A DNA stretch of 27,896 bases from DATAEK01 sp036258055 (GTDB lineage Bacteria > Acidobacteriota > Vicinamibacteria > Vicinamibacterales > 2-12-FULL-66-21). Positions 1 to 7,287 of this stretch are shown here, piece by piece (position 1 is the stretch's first letter; each line of letters begins with the position of its first letter). The translations under genes and the position numbers were made by a program. The stretch is from NCBI GenBank assembly GCA_036258055.1, contig DATAEK010000048.1, positions 1 through 27,896 on the forward strand. The letters run 5' to 3'. A model generated the notes under the pieces. The model was given only the letters and a program-made list of their open reading frames with translations, ran no database searches and was not told the DNA's origin.

Positions 1-166
1 TGTCTCCTTTGAACGCCGCAAAAGGCACGAGCAGGCCGTCACGACGAAGCACACCGAGCATGCCGCGATCCGGCCCGCGAGTCGCGGACGGCTGCTGTGC
101 CCTGGCCCCGAGCGCCACCGCCATCAGGCACGACGCCGCGACGATCGCTGCCTTGAACCTAGGCAT
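1..166 (-). CDS. Secreted protein of unknown function, 5' end only (cut by window edge)
   Basis: Reading the minus strand from the ATG at 166 gives 55 codons without a stop before the window ends. Residues 1-24 look like a Sec signal peptide: basic start (MPRFK), a hydrophobic Ala/Val/Leu core, and ALGARAQ as the likely cleavage region. The mature part visible, from QQPSATRG onward, is too short to assign a family. The ATG shares one base with the TGA stop of the upstream VOC gene (TGATG), so translation is probably coupled and both genes lie on one transcript. The start is supported by this overlap and by the signal peptide. No function is proposed. Confidence 0.6.
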   Translation of the reverse strand, partial: MPRFKAAIVAASCLMAVALGARAQQPSATRGPDRGMLGVLRRDGLLVPFAAFKGD

Positions 167-573
167 CAGCCGTTCCGCTGCGCAAAGATCAACATGTAGC
201 CATCGGGATCCTCGATGGCGAACTCGCGCATTCCGTAGAACTGATTCTTCAGCGGCATCAGCACACGCGCCTTGCCATCCACGCTCCGGAAGAGCGCATC
301 CACACCCTCGTCTGTCGTCTGCGCCTCGAGCGTGATGAACATCGACATGGTGCCTCCGATCGTGCGAGCCGCGACGGTCGGCAGATCCTCTCTGGCCGCT
401 TCAACGACGTTGAGAAAGACGCTGACCCCGCCGCGCTGGAGCCAGACGAAGACGAACGGTGCGGCATCGGGCACCGTCGCCGTCACGGAGAAGCCAAGGA
501 CGTCCTTGTAGAACGCCGTGCTGCGCGCGATGTCGGAGACGATGAGGTTGGGGGTGACGTCGGTGATGTTCAT
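166..573 (-). CDS. VOC (glyoxalase/bleomycin-resistance fold) protein
   Basis: 135-residue single-module protein of the vicinal oxygen chelate superfamily. The N-terminal beta strand and helix (TPNLIVSDIARSTAFYKDVLGF) and the C-terminal GMREFAIEDPDGYMLIFAQ are the usual conserved ends of these proteins. The first position that is often a metal-binding His in glyoxalase I is Asn9 here, so a metal enzyme is not assured; Glu near the C-terminus is kept. The closest general type is the antibiotic-binding or uncharacterised glyoxalase-like group, and the substrate cannot be read from sequence. An upstream in-frame Met exists at 615, but the ATG at 573 has a clear AAGGAG about 8 nt ahead and begins exactly where the family fold starts. 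It lies downstream of a good sigma-70-like promoter and overlaps the next secreted gene. Confidence 0.85.
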   Translation of the reverse strand: MNITDVTPNLIVSDIARSTAFYKDVLGFSVTATVPDAAPFVFVWLQRGGVSVFLNVVEAAREDLPTVAARTIGGTMSMFITLEAQTTDEGVDALFRSVDGKARVLMPLKNQFYGMREFAIEDPDGYMLIFAQRNG

Positions 574-745
574 CGGGAATGCTCCTTCGACGGCTCCGCT
601 GTTGAACGCAGCCACTCGAAGAACGGCGGACCGGCGGAGCCGAGCACACGTCGAGTGGTGCTCGCAACTCCTCCATCCGCATTCCCTGCGAGTAGGAAAG
701 CAGGTAGGACCTCTGACTGATTCCGGCGAGGCCCGCGAGGTACGG

Positions 746-780
746 GCGGCATTCTAACCGGTCGCCGTGCCGCGTTTCAA
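746..780 (-). promoter_or_regulatory. Sigma-70-type promoter for the VOC operon
   Basis: On the minus strand TTGAAA (780-775) is followed by an 18-nt spacer and TAGAAT (756-751), each one base off consensus. It sits just after the PAP2 gene and would start transcription near 745, leaving a leader of about 170 nt before the VOC start codon. I see no clear structure in that leader (574-745). This is a sequence match only. Confidence 0.5.
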
Positions 781-797
781 GGCTCGGGAGCCGGCCG

Positions 798-1544
798 TCA
801 GGACTTCGCGTGCTGCTGCTCGTTTCTGAGACCGGTACTCCGCTCGAGTGCTCGCTCCAGTGTCCAACACGCGAGGGCCCAGCACAGCCCGATGATCCAG
901 CCGGCGAGGACGTCCGTCGGATAATGCACACCCAGATACAGCCGGCTGAGACCGACGAGCACCGTCGCCAGCATGGCGACCGCGATGCAATAGAACTTCG
1001 TCACGCGACGCTCCGAGATTCGCATCAGAAGCGCCCCCAGCGTCAGAAACACGACCGCCGACGTCAGCGCGTGACCGCTCGGAAAGCTCTGGCTCATGAC
1101 GTCTCGCAGGTGCGGAACGACCTCCGGGCGCGGGCGTTGAAACAACTCTTTGAGGAAGCCGTTGAGCAACCACCCGCCGACGCTGGCGACGAACACGAAG
1201 AGCGCTGTCCGCGTGAGCCCCTGCAGCAGCAGGTATCCGGTCGTCGCCAGCACGACGAGCCCGAGGACCGTGGGGCTCCCGAGTGCCGTGATGTCGAACG
1301 CGGCAAGTTCGAGCCACTTCGGTCCGCGGGGCACAGCGAGGTTGTCAGGCCGTCGCAGCGAGCGCAGGATCCGCTCGTCGAACTGCTGGGTGCTGCCCTC
1401 GAGCACCTGGGCGGCGAGATAGAAGAACGCGACGACCAGAACCAGCATGCCGAGCGAGCCGAGCAGAAGCATCAGCTCGCTGCGATCGCGCGGAGCGAAG
1501 CGGACCATGTGCCTTCGCCAGCCGGTCTGGTCCAACACGCCCAT
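798..1544 (-). CDS. PAP2-family membrane phosphatase
   Basis: 248-residue membrane protein of the type 2 phosphatidic acid phosphatase family. The three active-site motifs are present: Lys132 to Arg-Pro139-140 (KELFQRPRP), PSGH at 155-158, and SR at 200-201 with His207 and Asp211 (SRLYLGVHYPTD). His158 and His207 would be the acid/base and phospho-histidine residues. About five or six hydrophobic segments flank the motifs. Relatives dephosphorylate phosphatidic acid, phosphatidylglycerophosphate or undecaprenyl diphosphate at the outer face of the inner membrane; which of these applies cannot be told. Only 7 nt separate it from the M28 peptidase upstream, so the two are probably co-transcribed. 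The ATG at 1544 has AAGGA about 11 nt before it; an ATG at 1508 with GAAGG close by is an alternative. Confidence 0.9.
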   Translation of the reverse strand: MGVLDQTGWRRHMVRFAPRDRSELMLLLGSLGMLVLVVAFFYLAAQVLEGSTQQFDERILRSLRRPDNLAVPRGPKWLELAAFDITALGSPTVLGLVVLATTGYLLLQGLTRTALFVFVASVGGWLLNGFLKELFQRPRPEVVPHLRDVMSQSFPSGHALTSAVVFLTLGALLMRISERRVTKFYCIAVAMLATVLVGLSRLYLGVHYPTDVLAGWIIGLCWALACWTLERALERSTGLRNEQQHAKS

Positions 1545-1551
1545 CGGCGGC

Positions 1552-3735
1552 CTATCCTTTCTTCTTGACCGGTGTTGCCGCTGCTGGTCTGGAAACCAGT
1601 TTGATCTGACCCGCTGACTCGCGCGCGCGCAGCACTGTCATCACATCGGCAAGCGGAACGGGTTCGAACTCGCCGGAGAGGAAATCGCGAATCTCGAGCG
1701 CTGTCTTCTTCTTGCCCAGCAGAATCGTCAACTCGGCGTTCATGTGCTGCGGCAGCGATGGCCCGACGTTGCCTCGGCCGCGGCCTCCGCCACCACCCTG
1801 CGCCGCCTGGGCACTCTGACCACCCTGCGCACCCTGAGGGCCCTGGGCCCCTCGTCCTCCACGGCCGCCACCACCGCAACCCGAGAACGACGCGGGGCCC
1901 GCACACTCGACGACGAGGTTTGTGGCCTCCTTTTCCTCGGCGGTCATCGGCCGGTCGAACAGCGGTTGTGTGCCGAGGCGCTGCGCATGCAGCGCGTAGG
2001 CGGCGCGCGCCTCCTCGATCAGGGCCGCGGCCTTCTTGTCGATCGCCGCGGTGACGGCCTCGAGACGCGTCGACGCCGCGGCGGGATCGGGATAGAGCAC
2101 AGCCGACGAGCGGATCACGCCCTTCTCCACTTCAGCCTGATGCCGGATCGTCACGCGCGCGTCGTTCCATGCCGCATGCAGGGCGTCGGGCGTGCTCGCG
2201 TCGGCGAGGTAGTTGACGCCCTTCCGCTCCGAGTCGCCCATGCGCTCGGTCCCGCGTCCGAGGTTCTCGGACGTCACGCGCCCGGCGAGCTCATCGCCGC
2301 CCGTCGCGATCACCGCCAGCGCGCCGGTGCCGACGACAGCCGCACGCTTGTACTGGGTGGGATCCTGCTTGTCCGGCGTATCTTCCGACGAGTGGTACCA
2401 CATGTCGGGCCAGGTGATGAACATGACGGCCGGGATCCCGTGCTGCATGTAGGTCACGTGGTCGCTCGCGCCGTAGTGCTTGTCGATCTTGATGTAGAAG
2501 GCGTCGCGGCTGCCCGTCGGCGCGGTGACGCTTACGCTCGGCGCGTACCCGTTCGCGCGATAGCGTATGCGCTCGCGGGTCAGCTCGGAGACGTACTCCA
2601 TCATGCTCTGGCCGATATCGTTGATGTACGACGGAAAGGTGTCCGGCGTGCGCTGCATGATCCAGTAGCTGCGGCTGAGCGCGAGGCGAATGCCCTCCAT
2701 GTCGAAGTTCAGGTCGCCGACGATCGCCTTTTCCTTGTCGGGATGCGCACCGAGCCAGGCGTTCGTTCCACTGATCTCGGGCACCCACTGAAAATTGACC
2801 GTGCGCTTCGGCTTCGGCAGCTTGCCTTCGGCGATGAGCTTCAGATACGTCCGGCCGATTTCCAGCGTGAGCGCGCACCCGGAGTTGTCGTCGTTGGCGC
2901 CCTGCTTGATGTAGCCCTCGTACAGATGGCCGGAGATTGCGACCTCCTGAGTCGTGCTGCCGTCACCTGGAATCTCTGCGTGCACCACTTCCAGTTTTCC
3001 AGGCACGGTCTCGGCCTTGACGATGGAGCGAATCGTGATCTTCTGACCACGGGCCAGCGACAGCGCCAGATCGCGCCCGACGCGCGGTTCGACGGCCCAG
3101 CCGAACGTCGGCGACGCCGCGCCTGCCGGTGGCGCGAATCGCGTGTCGGGGATCTGATCCGGGTAGTCGGTCGGACGCAGCGCTGAGTACCCGATGATGC
3201 CGACGGCCCCCTTCGGCGCCGCCTGGGCGAACGCGCCAAGGCCACCAGAACTGAGCAGCACCTTGCCGGTAAAGTCCTTGCCTTCGAGATCGGCCGGCCG
3301 GCCGGCGCCGATGTCGACGAGTTCGCCGGAGATGTCCCCCGTCGGCGTACCCTGTCCAAGCGCGAGCGCGACGTCGTGGATGTCGTACAGCTTGCGGCTC
3401 TCCGGAGCCGTCATCCACAGCTCACCGACGGTCGCCTGATAGACCTGCCCGCCGGGAAACGTCTCGATGGCGACGTTGCTGAAGCCGTACTCCTTGGCGA
3501 ACTTCGCCATCACGGCGCTCTCGCGAAGGGTCCCCTGATACTCCGACACCGGCCGCACGCGCTGATACGGCACGAGCTCCAGCACGTGATGCATCGCGCG
3601 CTCGCCCGACGCCTCGTTGATGATCGCGCGCATCTGCTCGTTGGTCAGCAGCGTCCGATCCTCACGCTCCTGCGCCGGCATCGCCACGATGGCCCACAGA
3701 CACATCACTGTCGCAGCTGTCAGCCTCAGTCTCAT
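1552..3735 (-). CDS. Secreted M28 family metallopeptidase with PA-domain insert
   Basis: 727 residues from the ATG at 3735, which has GGAGAAGGG immediately upstream; ten further in-frame codons lie above it but lack a ribosome site. Residues 1-22 are a signal peptide (MRLRLTAATVMCLW, cleavage near MPAQ). A protease-associated-like segment spans roughly 130-260. The zinc peptidase core follows, with His270 (SGHLYEG), Asp282 (GANDDNSG), Glu320 (WVPEISGT), Asp345 (NFDMEG) and His426 (HYGASDH). Where classical M28 enzymes have Glu-Glu (catalytic base plus metal ligand) this one has Glu-Ile. The C-terminal part holds a Gly/Arg/Gln-rich low-complexity stretch of about 40 residues, and the tail ends in VKKKG. 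It is probably an exported aminopeptidase or carboxypeptidase acting on peptides in the periplasm or outside the cell. Together with the second M28 gene at 8-9.8 kb it suggests peptide scavenging. Confidence 0.9.
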   Translation of the reverse strand: MRLRLTAATVMCLWAIVAMPAQEREDRTLLTNEQMRAIINEASGERAMHHVLELVPYQRVRPVSEYQGTLRESAVMAKFAKEYGFSNVAIETFPGGQVYQATVGELWMTAPESRKLYDIHDVALALGQGTPTGDISGELVDIGAGRPADLEGKDFTGKVLLSSGGLGAFAQAAPKGAVGIIGYSALRPTDYPDQIPDTRFAPPAGAASPTFGWAVEPRVGRDLALSLARGQKITIRSIVKAETVPGKLEVVHAEIPGDGSTTQEVAISGHLYEGYIKQGANDDNSGCALTLEIGRTYLKLIAEGKLPKPKRTVNFQWVPEISGTNAWLGAHPDKEKAIVGDLNFDMEGIRLALSRSYWIMQRTPDTFPSYINDIGQSMMEYVSELTRERIRYRANGYAPSVSVTAPTGSRDAFYIKIDKHYGASDHVTYMQHGIPAVMFITWPDMWYHSSEDTPDKQDPTQYKRAAVVGTGALAVIATGGDELAGRVTSENLGRGTERMGDSERKGVNYLADASTPDALHAAWNDARVTIRHQAEVEKGVIRSSAVLYPDPAAASTRLEAVTAAIDKKAAALIEEARAAYALHAQRLGTQPLFDRPMTAEEKEATNLVVECAGPASFSGCGGGGRGGRGAQGPQGAQGGQSAQAAQGGGGGRGRGNVGPSLPQHMNAELTILLGKKKTALEIRDFLSGEFEPVPLADVMTVLRARESAGQIKLVSRPAAATPVKKKG

Positions 3736-3765
3736 CCCTTCTCCTCGACGAGCGCATCGTATCAA

Positions 3766-4043
3766 TTGATGATTGAAGATTGAAGAGTGCGGATCGCTGG
3801 TTGTGGATTGGCGTCGATTGAGGATCGGTGATCGCTGGACTGCCGATTGTCGACTGCAGATTCAGTCTTGCGGATTGGCCAATTGGCGATTGGGGATCGG
3901 TCCTCGGAAGCGAGGGTCAGAGCCAGCCGGCCCGAGGCTCCACCAATCATCAATCAGCCATCCACAATCCAGCGATCATCAATCCTCAATCGATCAATCC
4001 ACAATCAGCGATCAGCAATCAGCCATCATCAATCTTCAATGCG
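3766..4043. repeat. Inverted pair of 7-nt-period arrays (GATTG type / CAATC type)
   Basis: This gene-free gap is filled by degenerate heptamers. On the right, 3944-4043, units of the form CAATCNN follow each other in a 7-nt register (for example CAATCAT at 3944, CAATCAG at 3951, CCATCCA at 3958), with only two 1-nt slips over about 14 units. On the left, from 3766 to about 3900, the same words run in reverse complement (NNGATTG). The 51 nt at 3792-3842 and the 49 nt at 3965-4013 match as an inverted repeat at about 44 of 49 positions, with a 122-nt spacer, so a long cruciform or RNA hairpin is possible. The array lies between the M28 start and the UspA stop, so it could also end the UspA transcript. 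Confidence 0.8.
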
Positions 4044-4068
4044 CACGGTGCTTGATGAAGATTCGTGG

Positions 4069-4497
4069 TCAGGTCTTCATCGCTCTTACCATCAACACCG
4101 GCACGGTCACCCGGTGGCGGAGCCGATCCGCAGTGCTCCCGCGGATCAGATCGTTCAGGAACCGGTGCCCGTGTGTGGACATCGCGATGAGATCGACGTC
4201 TTCCTGCGCGGCAACCTTCACGAGCTCGCTCGCCGGATCGCCGAGCGCCAGACGCGCCCGCGTGTCGAAGCCACGGCTGACGAGCTCGGCGCACAGCCGC
4301 TCGAGGTAGGCGCGATCGTCCTTGATCTCCTCGGACTCCCGGAGCTTCAGATCCTCGAAGTGCCGCGCGGCGAAGCCGTCGGCGACGTGCACGAGCAGCA
4401 GCCGCGCGCCCGTCAGACGCGCGAGCTGCTCGATGTGCGACAGGACCGCCTTGTCGGCGTCTGAGTGCTCGATGGCGACGAGGATGTTGCGATACAT
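4069..4497 (-). CDS. Universal stress protein (UspA family)
   Basis: 142 residues, the normal length of a single-domain Usp. It opens with the typical strand MYRNILVAIEHSDAD and ends with the nucleotide-binding loop and last strand: STHG, nine residues, then GS (STHGHRFLNDLIRGS) followed by VTVPVLMVR. The first Gly of the G-2X-G-9X-G(S/T) ATP motif is Ser, a common variant, so ATP binding is likely but not certain. The protein is cytoplasmic. It starts 10 nt after the stop of the Nramp gene and is almost certainly in the same transcript. A Usp paired with an ion transporter is a recurrent arrangement in which the Usp is thought to modulate the transporter or the stress response; that role is inferred here. 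Confidence 0.92.
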   Translation of the reverse strand: MYRNILVAIEHSDADKAVLSHIEQLARLTGARLLLVHVADGFAARHFEDLKLRESEEIKDDRAYLERLCAELVSRGFDTRARLALGDPASELVKVAAQEDVDLIAMSTHGHRFLNDLIRGSTADRLRHRVTVPVLMVRAMKT

Positions 4498-4507
4498 GGC
4501 GGCTTAC

Positions 4508-5869
4508 CTACGCGAACGTTTGCCACAACAGCCACACGTTGAGCGCCGCGATCAGGATCGCGACCGGCCACGCGAGCGCCAGCATCCAGCGCGGCGCGAC
4601 GAGATCCCCCATCTTGCGCCGATCCCCGGTGAACAGGACGAGCGGAAACACGGCAAACGGCAACTGCAGGCTGAGGATCACCTGACTCAGGATCAGGAGC
4701 GCCCCGCTTCCCCGCTCGCCGTACATCGCGACGGTGATGAGCGCCGGCACAATCGCGATGAGTCGTGTGATCAGACGACGGAGCCAGGGCCGCAGCCGGA
4801 TGTTGAGAAAGCCTTCCATCACGATCTGGCCGGCCAGCGTACCGGTCAGCGTCGCGTTCTGACCCGAGAACAGCAGAGCCACGGCGAACAGCGTGCTCGC
4901 CAGGCTCGTACCGAGAAGCGGCGCGAGCAGGAGATACGCATCCGAGATATCCGCCACGCTCTCGTGGCCCGTGCCGTGGAACGTCGCCGCCGCCATGACC
5001 AGAATCGCGCCGTTGAGGAACAGCGCGGACATCAGCGCCACCGTCGAGTCGATCGTCGAAAACCGTACAGCCTGACGGCGGCTCTCCTGCGAGTCGCCGT
5101 ACTTTCGGGTCTGAACGATGGACGAGTGCAGATACAAGTTGTGCGGCATCACCGTTGCGCCGAGGATCCCGACGGCGATGTAGAGCATGTCGGGGTTCTT
5201 CGCGATCTCGAGGCTGGGGATGAGGCCGCGCAGCACGCCAGTCAGGTCCGGTCGCGCCAGCGCCAGTTCAATCGCAAACGACCCGGCAATCCCGAGGATG
5301 AGGAGGACGACGAGCACCTCGACGTACCGGAATTGATACTGCTGAAGGAACAGCACGACGAGCACGTCGAGCGCGGTGAGGCACACGCCCCAGATGAGCG
5401 GCAATCCGAAGAGAAGGTTCAACGCGATCGCGGATCCGATCACCTCCGCGAGGTCGCACGCGGCAATCGCGATCTCGCACAGTACCCAGAGAAAGATCGT
5501 CGTCGGTCGCGAATAGTGATCCCGGCACGCTTGCGCGAGGTCGCGACCGCTGGCGATTCCGAGACGCGCGGCCAGCGCCTGGAGCAGGATCGCCATAAGG
5601 TTCGATACCATGATGACGCTCAGCAGCGTGTAGCCGTAGCGAGACCCGCCCGCCAGATCCGTCGCCCAGTTTCCCGGATCCATGTACCCAACGGCGACGA
5701 GGTAACCGGGGCCGGCAAATGCGAGGAACTTCCTCCAGAAACTGCCCGTGGCCGGCACTGGAACCGTGCCGTGCACTTCGGGAAGGCTGACGCTCGAGGA
5801 CGGCAGCCGCCAGCCGGTCAGCGCCGGCGCACGCTCAGGCTCGACTGGAGAAGACCGTGAGTCATCCAT
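4508..5869 (-). CDS. mntH: Nramp-family divalent metal (Mn/Fe) transporter
   Basis: 453 residues from the ATG at 5869. It is an Nramp/SLC11 proton-coupled metal transporter with about eleven membrane segments. The two metal-site motifs are present: DPGN at 64-67 in the first helix (VGYMDPGNWATD) and MPH at 241-243 in the sixth (GATVMPHNLYLHS). Expected substrates are Mn2+ and Fe2+ imported across the inner membrane. The reading frame is open further upstream to a GTG at 5914; the family similarity begins after a roughly 45-residue variable N-terminus, so either start is possible, and no clear Shine-Dalgarno sequence is seen before the ATG. It is followed after 10 nt by the universal stress protein, and is divergent from the beta-barrel gene at 6061, with a candidate palindromic operator between them. 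Confidence 0.92.
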   Translation of the reverse strand: MDDSRSSPVEPERAPALTGWRLPSSSVSLPEVHGTVPVPATGSFWRKFLAFAGPGYLVAVGYMDPGNWATDLAGGSRYGYTLLSVIMVSNLMAILLQALAARLGIASGRDLAQACRDHYSRPTTIFLWVLCEIAIAACDLAEVIGSAIALNLLFGLPLIWGVCLTALDVLVVLFLQQYQFRYVEVLVVLLILGIAGSFAIELALARPDLTGVLRGLIPSLEIAKNPDMLYIAVGILGATVMPHNLYLHSSIVQTRKYGDSQESRRQAVRFSTIDSTVALMSALFLNGAILVMAAATFHGTGHESVADISDAYLLLAPLLGTSLASTLFAVALLFSGQNATLTGTLAGQIVMEGFLNIRLRPWLRRLITRLIAIVPALITVAMYGERGSGALLILSQVILSLQLPFAVFPLVLFTGDRRKMGDLVAPRWMLALAWPVAILIAALNVWLLWQTFA

Positions 5870-5953
5870 GAATGAAAGCCGAAACCCGTTGACCAGAACG
5901 CGCTTGGGGACCACACCCCGGGCCCTGCATACGTTACACGAGCCGAAACCTTT

Positions 5954-5968
5954 TTACCGAAACAGTAA
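5954..5968. promoter_or_regulatory. Candidate palindromic operator in the mntH / beta-barrel divergent region
   Basis: The 15-mer TTACCGAAACAGTAA is an imperfect palindrome (5 of 7 pairs around a central A) in an AT-rich patch about 85 nt upstream of the Nramp ATG. The half-sequence TTTCGG also recurs as a direct repeat on the minus strand. Position and shape would suit a metal-responsive repressor such as an MntR/DtxR- or Fur-type protein, but it does not match a consensus I can state with certainty. Confidence 0.25.
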
Positions 5969-6060
5969 GCATGCGTCCCGGCGCGCCCGGCGACCCCGCA
6001 GTTTTGACGTGATTCTCGCGGGTTCGACAGGGCATGCCGCTTGCCTTCCGGAGTCACCCA

Positions 6061-7131
6061 ATGCGTCTTCTATCAGTGCGCGTGGGGCCCCACCCCCACG
6101 CGCCGTACGCGCTTCGCGCGACGCCCTTTGGGCTTGCCGCGGCGCTTCGCGCCGCAGCCTATTCAATGCGCGTGGGGCCCCATGCGCCGTACGCGCTTCG
6201 CGCGACGCCCTTTGGGCTTGCCGCGGCGCTTCGCGCCGCAGCCTCGTCCCTTCGATGTTTGAGTGCGTACTTTGCGCTCATCGCCGCCCTTCTCATCGTC
6301 GCGCCGACACCAGCGCGAGCGCAGGCGCCAGACCAACCGCCTCCTCCACCTTCGAATGGCTTCGAGGCGGCTCAGGTCGATCTCAACCTGATCGATCTGC
6401 CGACGACAATGTCGCTCAAGAAGCATCAGAGCTACTTCCGGCTCACGCATCGCTTCGCGCGCGACCTGAGACGCGGGGACTTCGGTCAGCTCGCCGAAGA
6501 TCTCTTCAGCCTCGACAACGGCGCGGTGATCGGCCTCGAGTACCGCTTCGGGATTCTGAGCAACCTGCAGGCGGGGGTGCACCGATCGACGCTCAGCAAG
6601 ACCATTCAGTTCTTCGGCAAGTACGACGCCGTCAAGCAGGGAGGCGCCCCGGTCGCCGTGTCGGTGTTCGGCTCGGTCGAAGGCCTGGACAACTTTCACG
6701 ACCACTATCAGCCGGGTATCGCCGCCACGATCTCACGATCGATCAACCCAATCCTCGCGGTCTACGCGACACCGGCGTTCGTGTGGCACACGCGCGCCGC
6801 CGACGAACTGACGGGACACGAGGGTCACGATCACGGCGATCTCGGGACCGTCGACGACGACGATACCGGACACCAGGACACGCTCTTTCTCGGCTTTGGC
6901 GCCCGGGTACGGTTCCGGCCGACCGGCTTCATCGTCGGCGAGTACTCACCGCGGCTGGCCGGGCACGATCCCGGCCGCGGCGTGTGGGGCGTGGCCATCG
7001 AGAAGCGGACCTCGGGACACACGCTTCAGCTCAACTTCACGAACGCGTTCGGCACGACGCTCGGGGAGATTGCCAGAGGCGGCAGCACGCACGACATCTA
7101 CCTCGGCTTCAACCTGACGCGGAGGTTCTGA
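6061..7131 (+). CDS. DUF5777-type outer-membrane beta-barrel protein with repeat-disrupted signal peptide
   Basis: 356 residues from the ATG at 6061 (CGGAGT lies about 6 nt before it; an in-frame ATG also exists at 6034). The mature part, from about residue 100, is rich in alternating strands and ends with Phe (FNLTRRF), as outer-membrane barrels do. It matches my memory of DUF5777 proteins, with QVDLNLIDLPTTMSLKKHQ near the start. Residues 251-274 form a His/Asp-rich loop (GHEGHDHGD ... DDDDTGHQD) that could bind metal. The N-terminus is odd: residues 7-62 are two in-frame copies of a 78-84-bp hairpin-rich repeat, and only after them come the hydrophobic core (AYFALIAALLIVAP) and the cleavage site ARAQA. 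Without the repeat, MRLLSV joined to this core would be an ordinary signal peptide. A TTG at the start of LSAYF is an alternative start. Function unknown. Confidence 0.75.
   Translation: MRLLSVRVGPHPHAPYALRATPFGLAAALRAAAYSMRVGPHAPYALRATPFGLAAALRAAASSLRCLSAYFALIAALLIVAPTPARAQAPDQPPPPPSNGFEAAQVDLNLIDLPTTMSLKKHQSYFRLTHRFARDLRRGDFGQLAEDLFSLDNGAVIGLEYRFGILSNLQAGVHRSTLSKTIQFFGKYDAVKQGGAPVAVSVFGSVEGLDNFHDHYQPGIAATISRSINPILAVYATPAFVWHTRAADELTGHEGHDHGDLGTVDDDDTGHQDTLFLGFGARVRFRPTGFIVGEYSPRLAGHDPGRGVWGVAIEKRTSGHTLQLNFTNAFGTTLGEIARGGSTHDIYLGFNLTRRF
6077..6244 (+). repeat. Tandem duplicate of a four-hairpin palindromic element
   Basis: Copy 1 (6077-6160, 84 bp) and copy 2 (6167-6244, 78 bp) are nearly identical, offset by exactly 90 bp, and differ mainly by a 6-bp indel. 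Copy 1 folds into four successive hairpins: a 10-bp stem GCGCGTGGGG (6078-6087 with 6094-6103); CGCGC-TTC-GCGCG (6108-6120); GCCC-TTT-GGGC (6123-6133); and GCGGCGC-TTC-GCGCCGC (6139-6155). The indel in copy 2 shortens the first hairpin but leaves a near-perfect 20-bp palindrome. Both copies stay in frame with the barrel gene. Confidence 0.85.
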
Positions 7132-7152
7132 TCGATTGGGGAAGACGCGGAG

Positions 7153-7242
7153 GCGCGATGCGGGATGCGGGGTTGCGACTGTGAGATGCGCCGTGCGGGA
7201 CGCGAGCGCGACTCCAGCGGAATCCCGCATCCCGGATCGCGC
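7153..7242. repeat. GATGCGG heptamer array with inverted partner (hairpin)
   Basis: Between the barrel gene and the CHRD gene, GATGCGG repeats at 7157 and 7164 and degenerates onward in 7-nt steps to about 7200. A reverse-complement array with words like CCCGCAT follows. Arms 7153-7176 and 7219-7242 pair at 21 of 24 positions around a 42-nt loop. The hairpin lies just after the barrel stop codon and before the CHRD gene, so it may act as terminator or mRNA stabiliser, but no U-tract follows. Confidence 0.7.
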
Positions 7243-7287
7243 ACCCGCGCGGGTTAGCAACGTGCGATTCACCAGCAGGAGGAGACC

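Noticed and set aside
1744..3186. 480-codon open frame on the plus strand opposite the first M28 peptidase
   Set aside because: Arg/Ala/Val-rich shadow frame; the minus strand carries a full peptidase with signal peptide and zinc ligands.
3766..4043. Possible CRISPR array
   Set aside because: The period is 7 nt, there are no spacers, and no cas genes are near.
4322..5860. 512-codon open frame on the plus strand opposite mntH
   Set aside because: Arg/Gln/Asp-rich composition with no family pattern; it is the antisense shadow of a clear Nramp gene in high-GC DNA.
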